Source: Gallionella sp. (GTDB lineage: Bacteria > Pseudomonadota > Gammaproteobacteria > Burkholderiales > Gallionellaceae). Taken from it: a DNA stretch of 64,000 bases. Below, piece by piece: positions 43,465-52,946 of this stretch. Below the pieces are notes generated by a model. It was not told the origin of the DNA. It worked only from the letters and a program-made list of their open reading frames with translations, and did not search any database. The position numbers and the translations under genes were made by a program. Position 1 is the first letter of the stretch, and every line of letters begins with the position of its first letter. The DNA lies in the NCBI GenBank assembly GCA_028699065.1, contig JAQVVH010000001.1:888326-952325 (forward strand), written 5' to 3'.

Positions 43465-43507
43465 CGCGGGTGTCGGCGAATAAAAACATATCGGGAGGAG
43501 ATAACGA

Positions 43508-44860
43508 ATGTCGCAAACCAAATTTTTGCTGGACGAGTCGGAGATTCCAACACACTGGTACAACGTGGTGGCAGATATGCCCAATCCGCCCACCCCGCCG
43601 CTGGGTCCGGATGGGAAACCCATCGGCCCGGAAGCGCTGACCGCAATTTTTCCGATGAGCCTGATCGAACAGGAAGTGTCAGCCGAGCGCTGGATTGCCA
43701 TTCCTGAACCCGTGCGCGAGGTGATGCGCTTGTATCGTCCATCCCCGCTGTTTCGGGCCCATCGGTTGGAAGCCGCGCTGGGCACGCCGGCCAAAATTTA
43801 TTACAAGTACGAGGGTATTTCCCCGGCCGGCTCGCACAAGGTCAACACCGCAATTCCGCAGGCTTATTACAACAAACTCGCCGGCATTAAGCGCCTGACG
43901 ACCGAAACCGGCGCAGGGCAGTGGGGTTCTTCCATTGCGTTGGCGGGACAGATGTTCGGGCTCGAGGTGCGGGTTTTCATGGTCAAGGTCAGCTATGAAC
44001 AGAAGCCTTTCCGCCGCTCGATGATGCAGACTTGGGGCGCGCAGGTTTTCGCCAGCCCCAGCATGGAAACCAATACCGGTCGCGGCATTCTTGAAAAGGA
44101 TCCGGGCAATCTCGGCTCGCTCGGCATTGCCATTTCTGAGGCCGTGGAAGAAGCCGCCTCGCGGCCGGACACCAACTACACTTTGGGCTCAGTGCTGAAT
44201 CACGTGATATTGCATCAGACTGTGATTGGCCTAGAAGCGAAAAAACAGTTCGAGAAGGCTGGTGATTATCCGGACATGATTTTTGCGCCCTGTGGCGGCG
44301 GTTCGAATTTCGGCGGGGTTGCTTTCCCGTTCCTGGCCGACAAGGCGGCGGGCAAAAATGTCCGGCTAGTCGCCGTTGAACCCACCTCTTGCCCCACGCT
44401 GACCAAGGGTGCTTATGCTTATGATTTCGGGGATTCTGCGGGCTTTACGCCGCTAATGAAAATGTACACACTGGGCCATGATTTCATGCCGCCCGGTATC
44501 CACGCTGGCGGTCTGCGTTACCACGGCGATTCCCCGCTGGTGTCGCAGCTGTATCACGAGGGTCTGATCGAGGCAGTGGCGGTGCCGCAGCTCGCAACCT
44601 TCGAAGCCGGAGTCACATTTGCCCGAGCCGAAGGCATCATTCCGGCCCCGGAATCCAACCACGCGGTTGCCGCCTGTATCGCCGAAGCTCTTCGTTGCAA
44701 GGAGAGTGGGGAGGCGAAGACGCTGTTCTTCAATCTTTCCGGTCACGGCCATTTCGACATGGCTTCGTACGACAAATACTTTTCCGGGCAGCTTGAAGAT
44801 TTTCACTATCCGGAAGAAGCGATCAAGGAATCGCTGGCGCATCTGCCCAAAGTGGGTTGA
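43508..44860 (+). CDS. trpB2: TrpB2-type tryptophan synthase beta-like enzyme
   Basis: A 450-residue PLP enzyme of the TrpB2 group, longer than TrpB1 by an N-terminal extension of about 50 residues. The PLP lysine lies in SHKVNTA, followed by TETGAGQWG and the phosphate-binding CGGGSNFGG. TrpB2 makes tryptophan from indole and serine, often without TrpA; some act as indole salvage enzymes or use phosphoserine. No trpA or other trp gene is adjacent, in line with this. It is preceded by GGGAGGAG. Confidence 0.9.
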   Translation: MSQTKFLLDESEIPTHWYNVVADMPNPPTPPLGPDGKPIGPEALTAIFPMSLIEQEVSAERWIAIPEPVREVMRLYRPSPLFRAHRLEAALGTPAKIYYKYEGISPAGSHKVNTAIPQAYYNKLAGIKRLTTETGAGQWGSSIALAGQMFGLEVRVFMVKVSYEQKPFRRSMMQTWGAQVFASPSMETNTGRGILEKDPGNLGSLGIAISEAVEEAASRPDTNYTLGSVLNHVILHQTVIGLEAKKQFEKAGDYPDMIFAPCGGGSNFGGVAFPFLADKAAGKNVRLVAVEPTSCPTLTKGAYAYDFGDSAGFTPLMKMYTLGHDFMPPGIHAGGLRYHGDSPLVSQLYHEGLIEAVAVPQLATFEAGVTFARAEGIIPAPESNHAVAACIAEALRCKESGEAKTLFFNLSGHGHFDMASYDKYFSGQLEDFHYPEEAIKESLAHLPKVG

Positions 44861-44890
44861 TAAACACGCCGGGCGGCGTGTCCGCCCAGT

Positions 44891-46387
44891 TTAATGCGCG
44901 GTATCCATTCGCCGATACTGGATGGCTTCGGCGATGTGCGTGGGCGTAATGTGTTTGCTGCCCGCCAGATCCGCGATGGTGCGGGCGACCTTGAGAATAC
45001 GATGATAGGCGCGTGCCGAAAGGTTTAGCCGCGTCAGTGCCTGTCGCAATAAGGCTTCCCCTTGCGCGTCCGGCAAACAATGCAGCTCGATCTCGGTGAC
45101 CGCCAGCAGTGCGTTGGGTTTGCCCTGTCTTTCGAGCTGGGATGCGCGGGCGACGTCCACCCGCTGGCGAACGGTGGCGCTGTCTTCTTCAGCGCGGGGT
45201 TTTAGCAGGTCGTCCTGCGGCACGGCGGGCACGTCTATCTGGATGTCGATGCGGTCGAGCAGCGGGCCGGAAATGCGGTTGCGGTAACGCGACACTTGAT
45301 CCGGGGTGCAGCGGCACTTGCCGCTGAAGTGTCCGAGATAGCCGCAGGGGCATGGGTTCATCGCGGCAATCAGCTGAAACTGCGCTTTGAAATCGGCGCG
45401 CCGTGTCGCACGCGAAATGGTGATGTGTCCGCTTTCCAATGGTTCGCGCAGCACTTCCAGCACGCTGCGATCGAATTCCGGCAACTCGTCGAGAAACAGC
45501 ACGCCATGCATGGCGATGGAAATCTCGCCTGGCCGGGGATTGCTGCCGCCACCGACCAAGGCGACGGCCGAGGCAGTGTGATGCGGCGCGCGGTAAGGCC
45601 GGGTTTTCCAGCGGCTAATGTCAAATACCCCGCCCAAGGATTGCAGCGCGGCACTTTCCAGCGCTTCTTCCTGCGTCATGCTCGGCAGAATGCCCGGAAA
45701 ACGTGCGGCCAGCATGGATTTCCCCGTGCCGGGCGGCCCGCGCATCAGGACGGAATGGTTGCCTGCGGCCGCGATTTCCAGCGCGCGCTTGGCTTGTGTC
45801 TGCCCTCTGACTTCATTCATATCCGGATATTGCGGAGCGCGACTTTGAATACCCGGACGAATGCGCGCCAAGGGTTCGCGTTCCGCCAGATGCGCAGCCA
45901 CTTGCAACAAGGATTGAGCCGGATAAATGGCGGCATCTTCGACCAGTGCGGCCTCGTCGGCGCTGGCGGCCGGAAGAATGAAAGCCCGGCCACTGTGGGC
46001 TGCACGGTAAGTCATTGCCAATGCGCCCCGGATGGCGCGCAGTTCGCCGCTCAAGCCCAGTTCGCCGGCAAATTCGTATTTGTCCAGCATCGTGTCCGGA
46101 ATCTGGCCCGATGCGGCGAGAATGCCAATCGCAATCGGAAGATCGAACCGGCCGCTTTCCTTGGGTAAATCTGCCGGCGCGAGATTGACGGTAATGCGCC
46201 GGGCGGGAAATTCAAACTGGCAATTCTGCAGGGCGGCGCGCACGCGATCCTTGCTTTCCTTGACCTCGGTTTCCGCGAGGCCGACGATGCTGAAATTTGG
46301 CAGGCCGTTGGCCAGATGCACCTCGACCGTGACCGGCGGGGCATCCATGCCGGAAAGTCCCCGGCTGTGAAGGACGGCGAGTCCCAC
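44891..46387 (-). CDS. comM: ComM/YifB-family Mg chelatase-like AAA+ ATPase
   Basis: A 498-residue protein with an N-terminal Lon-protease-like fold (about 1-170, with GLPNFSIVGLAETEVKESKDRVRAAL), a Mg-chelatase-type AAA+ domain with Walker A GPPGTGKS and LFLDELPEF, a Cys-rich Zn finger (MNPCPCGYLGH..KCRC) and a C-terminal helical part. ComM is a branch-migration helicase that promotes integration of transforming DNA. Together with the type IV pilin operon it hints at natural competence. A GTG start gives the conserved N-terminus. It follows ubiK by six bases. Confidence 0.93.
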   Translation of the reverse strand: MGLAVLHSRGLSGMDAPPVTVEVHLANGLPNFSIVGLAETEVKESKDRVRAALQNCQFEFPARRITVNLAPADLPKESGRFDLPIAIGILAASGQIPDTMLDKYEFAGELGLSGELRAIRGALAMTYRAAHSGRAFILPAASADEAALVEDAAIYPAQSLLQVAAHLAEREPLARIRPGIQSRAPQYPDMNEVRGQTQAKRALEIAAAGNHSVLMRGPPGTGKSMLAARFPGILPSMTQEEALESAALQSLGGVFDISRWKTRPYRAPHHTASAVALVGGGSNPRPGEISIAMHGVLFLDELPEFDRSVLEVLREPLESGHITISRATRRADFKAQFQLIAAMNPCPCGYLGHFSGKCRCTPDQVSRYRNRISGPLLDRIDIQIDVPAVPQDDLLKPRAEEDSATVRQRVDVARASQLERQGKPNALLAVTEIELHCLPDAQGEALLRQALTRLNLSARAYHRILKVARTIADLAGSKHITPTHIAEAIQYRRMDTAH

Positions 46388-46393
46388 GGGGAA

Positions 46394-46630
46394 TCAGGCT
46401 TGCCGCTGTTCCAGCTCGGCCACGCGCTTTTCCAGTTCGGCGAGCTGCTCGCGAGCGCGGGCCAGCACTTGGGCTTGGATATCGAATTCTTCGCGCGTGA
46501 CCAGATCCAGCTTGGAGAAGCCTTGCGCCAACAAGGCGCGGGCGTTCTTCTCGAAATCCCTGGCCGGGCTGTTGGCCACGGCTTGATTCAGTTTGCCGGA
46601 CAGTTCTTCAAAAAACTTTTGATTGATCAT
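46394..46630 (-). CDS. ubiK: UbiK/YqiC-type ubiquinone biosynthesis accessory factor
   Basis: A 78-residue, mostly helical protein: FFEELSGKLNQAVANSPARDFEKNARALLAQGFSKLDLVTREEFDIQ followed by a coiled coil (LARAREQLAELEKRVAELEQ). This is the membrane fusogenic BMFP/YqiC family, now known as UbiK, which helps aerobic ubiquinone assembly with UbiJ. The ATG at 46630 has GGAG nine bases upstream; one three codons earlier is too close to it. It lies just before comM. Confidence 0.9.
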   Translation of the reverse strand: MINQKFFEELSGKLNQAVANSPARDFEKNARALLAQGFSKLDLVTREEFDIQAQVLARAREQLAELEKRVAELEQRQA

Positions 46631-46690
46631 GATTTGCATCTCCGAAGGCTTGAGTGTGCGGCAAGTTTAGCAATATTCGGACTGAAACTG

Positions 46691-46739
46691 CGCACCGTAT
46701 CGGTGCCGGTGCCCGGAATTGTCGCACCGTGTGTTGGCA
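46691..46739. promoter_or_regulatory. Paired NtrC-like boxes upstream of the porin-glnK-amtB operon
   Basis: Box 1, CGCACC-GTATC-GGTGCC (46691-46707), matches both halves of GCACY-N5-RGTGC. Box 2, CGCACC-GTGTG-TTGGCA (46723-46739), matches the left half and part of the right. The centres are 32 bp apart, at about -130 and -98 from the predicted start. Confidence 0.7.
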
Positions 46740-46741
46740 AA

Positions 46742-46754
46742 CAATTTTTTGATC
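46742..46754 (-). promoter_or_regulatory. IHF-like site between NtrC boxes and sigma54 promoter
   Basis: On the minus strand the bases read GATCAAAAAATTG, 12 of 13 positions of the IHF consensus WATCAANNNNTTR. It lies just downstream of the NtrC boxes, where DNA bending would help NtrC reach the polymerase. Confidence 0.45.
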
Positions 46755-46802
46755 ATGTTGTATACGTTATTTAACATGCTGAAGTAAAACAATAAAAAAT
46801 TG

Positions 46803-46818
46803 TGGCACGCTATGTGCT
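46803..46818 (+). promoter_or_regulatory. Sigma54 (-24/-12) promoter of the porin-glnK-amtB operon
   Basis: TGGCACG-CTAT-GTGCT differs from the consensus TGGCACG-N4-TTGCW at one position; GG and GC are ten bases apart. The predicted start is near 46829, about 40 bases before the first gene. Confidence 0.8.
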
Positions 46819-46869
46819 TTAGAGAGAGGGCGGATACTTTTGTCCCGTTTTCAACTTTAGAAAGGATTC

Positions 46870-47646
46870 ATGATGAAAAGCAAACTGTTGAGTTCAGTGA
46901 TCTTGGCTACATTGGCTGTACCGGGTGTTGCAATGGCTGATGAAGCTGCATCCCCGTTCAGTGCGAATGTGGGTTTTACCACGGACTACATATTCCGCGG
47001 CATCTCGCAAACTTCAGCGAATCCGGCTGTGCAGGGCGGTATCGACTACGCGCATGACAGCGGATTGTATGCGGGGATATGGGGCTCCAATGTGAGCTGG
47101 ATTGCCGATTTCAACGCTGGTGTGAGTTCCAGCCTCGAACTCGACACCTATTTCGGTTTCCGTAACAGCTTTGCCGAAGACTTCAGCTACGACGTTGGAT
47201 TCATTCGCTACAACTACCCGGCAAGCGGTTATGCCGCGGGTGCCACGAAAGCCGATACCGACGAGATTTATGGCGCTCTGGGATATAAATGGGTCACCGT
47301 TAAGTATTCCTATGGTCTGGGCCAATTCCTGACGGTTCCCGGCGCGTCTGGTACCAATTATCTTGAGCTGAATGCCAGTGTCCCGCTGGGAGAAACTGGC
47401 ATTACGCTGGGTGCCCATGCCGGCAAACAAACCTACAAGGGCACTGCTGCTGATGCACTTGCGCTGGCCGGAACATCGGCAACCTATAGTGACTGGAAAG
47501 TAAGTGCGGCCATGGATCTGAGTGGTTATGCCGTGACGCTGGCTTACAGCGATACCAATACTGCTGCAGGCGGTTTTTACACAACACCCGCCGGTAAGGA
47601 TTTGGGTCGTGGCACAGCAACACTGTCGATTTCCCACGCATTCTAA
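46870..47646 (+). CDS. TorF-family putative porin
   Basis: A 258-residue outer-membrane beta-barrel protein with a signal peptide (residues 1-23, ending AMA). The mature part begins with SANVGFTTDYIFRGISQT, the signature of the TorF (TIGR02001) family, alternates polar and aromatic residues, and ends in the membrane-insertion signal ISHAF. The family is often found beside glnK-amtB in betaproteobacteria. Given the sigma54/NtrC control region it probably lets small nitrogen compounds cross the outer membrane when nitrogen is short; the substrate is unproven. Confidence 0.87.
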   Translation: MMKSKLLSSVILATLAVPGVAMADEAASPFSANVGFTTDYIFRGISQTSANPAVQGGIDYAHDSGLYAGIWGSNVSWIADFNAGVSSSLELDTYFGFRNSFAEDFSYDVGFIRYNYPASGYAAGATKADTDEIYGALGYKWVTVKYSYGLGQFLTVPGASGTNYLELNASVPLGETGITLGAHAGKQTYKGTAADALALAGTSATYSDWKVSAAMDLSGYAVTLAYSDTNTAAGGFYTTPAGKDLGRGTATLSISHAF

Positions 47647-47685
47647 TTAACCGGGGGTGGCTTGCTGCCCCCCTCATCTGAATAG

Positions 47686-48033
<348 letters not shown>

Positions 48034-48043
48034 GGAGAGTGTC

Positions 48044-49435
48044 ATGAAAAAGATTTTCATGCTTGTTACGTTGCTGGCAGTGTTGTGTGGATTCTCCGCA
48101 GGTGTTTCTGCTGAGGATTTGGTGGTCGTCGAAGAAGCCGTAACCGCAGTGGTTACTCCCGCCGAGGCAGCTGTTGCCGAAGCCGCTCCCGCACCGGTTC
48201 CCGATAAGGGCGACACAACCTGGATGATGCTTTCCACCCTGCTGGTTGTTATGATGATTGTTCCGGGCCTGCCCCTGTTCTACGGCGGTATGGTGCGCGC
48301 CAAGAACATACTGTCCGTGCTGTCTCAGATAATCGGCATCTTCGCCATGATCTCCATCCTGTGGGTGGTCTACGGTTACTCGTTGGCCTTTGGCGATGGC
48401 GGTTCGATGAACTGGCTGATCGGTGATACTGCCAAGCTCTTCCTGGCAGGCATGACTGCTGACAGTACTGCGGCAACCTTCTCCGACGGCGTTGTGATCC
48501 CTGAGTTCACCTTCGTTGCTTTCCAGTTGACCTTTGCGGCTGCGACTACCGCGCTGATCATCGGCGGTTTTGCCGAGCGTATTAAGTTCGGCGCACTGAT
48601 GGTGTTTTCCGCACTGTGGTTCACTTTCTCCTACCTGCCTATCGCGCACATGGTGTGGGCAACGGGCGGTTATCTGTTCGAGAAAGGTGCGCTGGACTTC
48701 GCCGGTGGAACCGTGGTGCATATCAACGCCGGTATTGCGGCATTGGTGGGCGCTATCGTGATTGGCAAGCGTGTCGGTTACGGCAAGGAGCCGATGGCTC
48801 CGCATAATCTGCCGATGACCATGATCGGTGCATCCCTGCTGTGGGTGGGCTGGTTTGGTTTCAACGCAGGTTCCAACCTGGAGGCTACTGGCGGTGCAGC
48901 ACTTGCGTTGTTGAATACCATTCTCGCTACTTGTGCTGCCGCATTGACCTGGATGGCTTCTGAAAAACTGCTGCGCGGCAAGGCTTCCTTGCTGGGTATC
49001 GTTTCCGGTGCAATTGCTGGTCTGGTTGCCATCACACCGGCTTGCGGTCTGGTTGGCCCGATGGGCGCGATAGCACTTGGCGCAGTGGTTGGTCCGATCT
49101 GCTTGTGGGCGGTGTCTGGTCTGAAGAAGTCTCTGGGGTATGACGACTCTCTGGATGTGTTTGGCATCCACGCTGTCGGCGGCATCATCGGCGCGATTGG
49201 CACCGGCATCTTCGTTTCGCCGGCGCTTGGCGGTGTAGGCGTAGACGGTTACACCATGAGTGGCCAAGTAATGACGCAGGCTACCGGCGTGCTGGTAACT
49301 GTTGTCTGGTCAGGTGTTGTGAGCTTCGTGTTGTTCAAACTGGTTGATCTGGTAATGGGTCTGCGTGTCAGCGAAGAGGCTGAGCGTGAAGGTCTGGACA
49401 CCTCCAGCCACGGCGAACGAGCCTACCAGATGTAA
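48044..49435 (+). CDS. amtB: Ammonium transporter AmtB
   Basis: A 463-residue inner-membrane ammonium channel. After a signal peptide and a low-complexity Ala/Val/Pro/Glu stretch (about 25-55) come eleven transmembrane helices with the family motifs: GLPLFYGGMVRAKN, the pore His in PIAHMVWATGGYLF and FDFAGGTVVHINAG-like, GWFGFNAGS, and the second pore His in DVFGIHAVGGIIGAI. The long periplasmic N-terminus is common in betaproteobacteria. GlnK encoded just upstream is its regulator. A strong terminator follows. Confidence 0.96.
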   Translation: MKKIFMLVTLLAVLCGFSAGVSAEDLVVVEEAVTAVVTPAEAAVAEAAPAPVPDKGDTTWMMLSTLLVVMMIVPGLPLFYGGMVRAKNILSVLSQIIGIFAMISILWVVYGYSLAFGDGGSMNWLIGDTAKLFLAGMTADSTAATFSDGVVIPEFTFVAFQLTFAAATTALIIGGFAERIKFGALMVFSALWFTFSYLPIAHMVWATGGYLFEKGALDFAGGTVVHINAGIAALVGAIVIGKRVGYGKEPMAPHNLPMTMIGASLLWVGWFGFNAGSNLEATGGAALALLNTILATCAAALTWMASEKLLRGKASLLGIVSGAIAGLVAITPACGLVGPMGAIALGAVVGPICLWAVSGLKKSLGYDDSLDVFGIHAVGGIIGAIGTGIFVSPALGGVGVDGYTMSGQVMTQATGVLVTVVWSGVVSFVLFKLVDLVMGLRVSEEAEREGLDTSSHGERAYQM

Positions 49436-49470
49436 TTTCATTCTGTGATTTCTTCTCCTCCCGGAGCATC

Positions 49471-49510
49471 CCCGCTCCGTTCAAGGGCACCGAAAGGTGC
49501 CCTTTTTTTT
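49471..49510 (+). terminator. Terminator of amtB; left copy of a 40-bp repeat
   Basis: GGGCACC-GAAA-GGTGCCC is a 7-bp stem with a GAAA tetraloop followed by eight T. The 40 bases from 49471 match 62590-62629 at 34 positions, upstream flank included. Confidence 0.85.
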
Positions 49511-49887
49511 GGGGGGTTACAAAATGATGGTAAGTGGTAAGCGGCGAATAAATTTATTCAAATCTTAATATCTGTCCTGCGCTCTTGCTCGCACTCGAAC
49601 ATTAATGACCACAGCCGCGACTCGAATGACCAATGCACTCGGTACGGCTACTTGTGGAATTTCGGGGGCTGTTGCAGCGAGTGGAAGAATTCGATGTCGC
49701 GATTCGGCCAGCACAATCCTGGTGCAATATCTTTGGTCCGACTTTCGGATAAGTCCGCAGCGTCGCCGCAATTGAATAGAGTGTGCAAAAGATGTTGCTG
49801 TGCACCCTAGGGTGCACGCTTTATGACGAAAAAATTTGTGTGGTATCCGGCTTGGAAGTTGACTTGTCCGATCCGTGTTTGAAGCGG
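49511..49887. other. Non-coding stretch between amtB terminator and folD
   Basis: About 377 bases between two converging operons. Short open frames exist on both strands but none has a recognisable product, ribosome-binding site or family motif. The only structured element seen is a perfect 18-bp palindrome at 49800-49817. No tRNA or other RNA gene was recognised. Confidence 0.5.
49800..49817. repeat. Perfect 18-bp palindrome
   Basis: GTGCACC-CTAG-GGTGCAC is a perfect inverted repeat. It resembles an NtrC box (TGCACC..GGTGCA) but has four rather than five central bases. It lies 70 bases past the folD stop, away from any promoter. Confidence 0.7.
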
Positions 49888-50808
49888 CTAGTGTATATCC
49901 GGTTGGTGCAGCTTGAGGAGCGGCGCTTCCCATTCTTGATAATCGTCTTCCTTGCGCAGATGCAGTGCACGTTCCGCTGAGCGCAAAGTGTTCTCGATCA
50001 GCATGGTTACCGTCATTGGGCCAACCCCCCCGGGTACCGGGGTGATCCAGGATGCTTTCTTTTTCACACCCTCAAAATCCACGTCACCCACGATGCGTCC
50101 GTCAGGCAAACGGTTGATACCGACATCGATGACAATCGCGCCCTGTTTGACCATCTGCGGAACGATCAGGCCGGGTTTGCCGGCAGCGACGATGAGGATG
50201 TCGGCGATGATGGTGTGCTGCGCTAGATCGCGCGTTTTCGCGTGGCACACGGTGACCGTCGCTTCCTTTTGCAGAAGCATCAATGCCATGGGTTTGCCCA
50301 CGATGTTGCTGGCACCGACAACCACAACGTTCTTGCCTATGACATCGATACCGGTCGTTTCCAGCAATAGCTGCACGCCATAAGGCGTGCAAGGAGGGAA
50401 GATGGTGTTGCCGACCACCAGCCCGCCGACGTTATATAGGTGAAATCCGTCCACGTCCTTGTCGACAGAGATCGCTTCCAGAATCTTGCGTACATCGATG
50501 TGCGGCGGCAGCGGCAGTTGCACCAGAATGCCGTGAATCTTGTGATCGGCATTCAGTTTCCTGATGTCGGACAGGACATCAGCTTCACTCGCGCTGTCGG
50601 GGAAGCCGTGATGGAACGAGTGCACACCGCATTCCTCGCACGCCTTGATCTTGTTGCCCACATAAACTTTTGAAGCGGGATTGTCACCGACACAGATGAC
50701 AGCAAGGCCGGGCGTCACTCCCTGGCTGACAAGCTTGACGACACGTTCACGGAATCCGATCCGCAAGCGTTTGGAAATGGCTTTACCGTCAATGATCTGG
50801 GCGGTCAT
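49888..50808 (-). CDS. folD: Methylene-tetrahydrofolate dehydrogenase/cyclohydrolase FolD
   Basis: Oxidises 5,10-methylene-tetrahydrofolate to methenyl- and hydrolyses it to 10-formyl-tetrahydrofolate. The 306-residue protein has [15 protein letters not shown] (catalytic Lys region), [12 protein letters not shown], the Rossmann motif [15 protein letters not shown] and [19 protein letters not shown]. It runs about 20 residues longer at the C-terminus than E. coli FolD. In this setting it would process the C1 unit released by N-methylglutamate dehydrogenase. A minus-strand terminator separates it from mgsC, so it may be expressed partly by its own promoter. Confidence 0.93.
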   Translation of the reverse strand: MTAQIIDGKAISKRLRIGFRERVVKLVSQGVTPGLAVICVGDNPASKVYVGNKIKACEECGVHSFHHGFPDSASEADVLSDIRKLNADHKIHGILVQLPLPPHIDVRKILEAISVDKDVDGFHLYNVGGLVVGNTIFPPCTPYGVQLLLETTGIDVIGKNVVVVGASNIVGKPMALMLLQKEATVTVCHAKTRDLAQHTIIADILIVAAGKPGLIVPQMVKQGAIVIDVGINRLPDGRIVGDVDFEGVKKKASWITPVPGGVGPMTVTMLIENTLRSAERALHLRKEDDYQEWEAPLLKLHQPDIH

Positions 50809-50821
50809 GGTGATTCCTTAA

Positions 50822-50858
50822 TAAGAAGAAAAGCAGGCCCGTGCAAATGACGGGCCTG
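50822..50858 (-). terminator. Intrinsic terminator between mgsC and folD
   Basis: On the minus strand CAGGCCCGT pairs with ACGGGCCTG (9 bp, seven-base loop) and is followed by CTTTTCTTCTT. It would stop most transcripts after mgsC. Confidence 0.75.
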
Positions 50859-50879
50859 TTCAATGAAACAACGGTAAGT

Positions 50880-52244
50880 TTAGTCGCCGTTCGAACCCGG
50901 AATCCAGTTCGTGCCAGCCAGCGGGAGGTGAGCCATGGCAGCTGCTTCCACGGTCAATGCCACCAGGTCTTCACGTTCCAGGTGATGCACGTTCTGCTTG
51001 CCGCAGGCGCGCGCAATGGTCGTGAGTTCCATGTTCAGCGTCTTCAGATAATTGCGCAGACGCATGGCACCGACTTCCGGATTCAGATACTGCTCGAGCA
51101 CCGGATCCTGCGTCGTGATGCCGACCGGGCATTTTCCGGTATGACAGTGATGGCAGAAACCGGGCGCTGTTCCCAGTGCGGCATAACCTTCCATAGCCGA
51201 GTGATGCACGCCGTTCTGGATGTAGGAATCACTGTTGCAACCCAGCGCGACGAGCACACCTTGGCCAATGGCGACCGCATCCGCACCCATGGCCAATGCT
51301 TTGGCTACATCTGGGCCCGTACGGATACCGCCGGAAACGATTAGCTGGACCTTGCCCTTCATATCCAAGTCTTCGAGTGCATCAACTGCCTGACGCACTG
51401 CGCCCAAAGTCGGGATGCCGATGTGTTCGATGAAGCAAGTCTGGGTTGCCGCCGTACCGCCTTGCATACCGTCGACCACCACGACATCAGCCCCTGCGTG
51501 CACCGCCAGCTTCACGTCGTTGAAGGTGCGGGTGGCACCAACTTTGACGTAGATGGGTTTTTCCCAATCAGTCAGCTCACGCAATTCTTGAATCTTGATC
51601 GCCAGATCGTCCGGTCCGGTCCAGTCAGGGTGACGGCAGGCAGAGCGCTGGTCGATGCCTTCCGGCAAGGTGCGCATCTTGGCCACGCGCGGTGAGACTT
51701 TCTGCCCCAGCAGCATACCGCCGCCACCAGGCTTCGCGCCCTGCCCGATCACCACTTCGATCGCATCTGCGCGGCGCACGTCGTCCGGATTGAAACCATA
51801 ACGGGATGGCAGGCACTGGTACACCAGCGTCTTGGAAGACTGGCGCTCTTCTTGTGTCATGCCGCCGTCGCCAGTGGTGGTGGATGTGCCCATCTCGGAA
51901 GCGGCGCGCCCTAAAGATTCTTTCACGTTGGCCGAGAGCGAGCCGAAGCTCATACCGGCAATGGTGATGGGGATGTCCAGTTCGATTGGTTTTTTCGCGA
52001 AGCGGGTGCCGAGAATGGTTTTGGTGTTGCACTTTTCGCGGTAGCCTTCCAGCGCGTAACGCGACAGCGAAGCGCCTAGGAACACCAAGTCGTCGAAGTT
52101 GGCGACCTTGCGCTTGGCGCCCATGCCACGGATCTCATACAGACCGTGCGCTGCCGCGTTGCGGATGTAATCCAGCGTCTTGCTGTCGTAGCCGGCCGAC
52201 TCTTCGCGAGAGATGTGTTTGGTTTGTGCAGGTTTTGATTCCAT
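50880..52244 (-). CDS. mgsC: N-methylglutamate synthase, FMN-binding subunit C
   Basis: A 454-residue protein like the FMN/Fe-S core of glutamate synthase. It has GMSFGSLSANVKESLGRAASEMGT, GQGAKPGGGGMLLGQKVSPRVA, VDGMQGGTAATQ, SGGIRTGPDVAKALAMGADAVAIG and, near the C-terminus, CHHCHTGKCPVGITTQDP with the Cys residues for the Fe-S cluster. In the N-methylglutamate pathway it uses methylamine and glutamate to form N-methylglutamate and ammonium. Single-domain GltB-like proteins also occur elsewhere, but the mgsABC-gmaS-mgd order supports this role. Confidence 0.88.
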   Translation of the reverse strand: MESKPAQTKHISREESAGYDSKTLDYIRNAAAHGLYEIRGMGAKRKVANFDDLVFLGASLSRYALEGYREKCNTKTILGTRFAKKPIELDIPITIAGMSFGSLSANVKESLGRAASEMGTSTTTGDGGMTQEERQSSKTLVYQCLPSRYGFNPDDVRRADAIEVVIGQGAKPGGGGMLLGQKVSPRVAKMRTLPEGIDQRSACRHPDWTGPDDLAIKIQELRELTDWEKPIYVKVGATRTFNDVKLAVHAGADVVVVDGMQGGTAATQTCFIEHIGIPTLGAVRQAVDALEDLDMKGKVQLIVSGGIRTGPDVAKALAMGADAVAIGQGVLVALGCNSDSYIQNGVHHSAMEGYAALGTAPGFCHHCHTGKCPVGITTQDPVLEQYLNPEVGAMRLRNYLKTLNMELTTIARACGKQNVHHLEREDLVALTVEAAAMAHLPLAGTNWIPGSNGD

Positions 52245-52256
52245 GTCTCGTGCTCC

Positions 52257-52946
52257 TTAATATTCCTGATTGGCGTCTACGTTCCAGTGATACAGCTCAC
52301 GCTTGGACGCAATACGCTTGAACCCTTTCGGGTCGTGCTTGAGCCCGGCCTGGGCCAGCAGATCGGCCACGGTATCCAGATCGGCTTGGCTCATCGGTTC
52401 GATCTGTGCGTCTGAACCCAAGGTCTTGATGTTGCCGCGCACATACAGTACGGCTTCATATAGCGAGTCACCCAGCGCATCGCCAGCGTCGCCGCAGATG
52501 ACCATACGTCCGGCTTGCGCCATGAAGGCCGAGAAACTGCCGACCGAACCGCCGACCACGATGTCGCCACCTTTCAACGAGATGCCGCAGCGCAAACCCG
52601 CATCACCATCGATGACCAACAAGCCACCGTGTGCGGAAGCACCGGCACCGTTTGAGGCAAAGCCTTTCACGTGTACCTTGCCGCTCATCATGTTTTCACC
52701 GACGCCAGTGCCCGCACTTCCCATGACGGTGATGGTCGCGATCTTGTTCATGCCACCGACGTAGTAACCCGCGTGACCTTGGACCTCGACTTCGACTGGG
52801 CAATCCAGCCCCACGGCGATGTTGTGCGCACCGTCCGGATTGAGCACGGTGACTTTGCCCAACTTGCCGTCCTTGGCATCTTTGTGCAGCAGCTGGTTCA
52901 GTTCGCGCAACGACGACTTGGCCAGATCAAATGTTAGATTTTCCAT
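52257..52946 (-). CDS. mgsB: N-methylglutamate synthase, subunit B (GXGXG domain)
   Basis: A 229-residue protein matching the C-terminal beta-helix of glutamate synthase, with repeated Gly motifs (GHAGYYVGGM, MGSAGTGVGENM, GGDIVVGGSVGSF). This domain is structural and links the amidotransferase and synthase parts. It overlaps mgsA by 13 bases and lies 12 bases before mgsC, as expected for subunits made in fixed ratio. GGAG lies before its ATG inside the mgsA end. Confidence 0.88.
   Translation of the reverse strand: MENLTFDLAKSSLRELNQLLHKDAKDGKLGKVTVLNPDGAHNIAVGLDCPVEVEVQGHAGYYVGGMNKIATITVMGSAGTGVGENMMSGKVHVKGFASNGAGASAHGGLLVIDGDAGLRCGISLKGGDIVVGGSVGSFSAFMAQAGRMVICGDAGDALGDSLYEAVLYVRGNIKTLGSDAQIEPMSQADLDTVADLLAQAGLKHDPKGFKRIASKRELYHWNVDANQEY

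Noticed and set aside
43361-43507. Cobalamin or SAM riboswitch upstream of metH
   Set aside because: The gap is only 147 bases, shared with trpB2, and no B12-box or SAM-type fold was recognised.
49565-49933. Possible small gene between amtB and folD (minus strand)
   Set aside because: It overlaps the folD end, has no recognisable domain or ribosome-binding site, and crosses the 18-bp palindrome.
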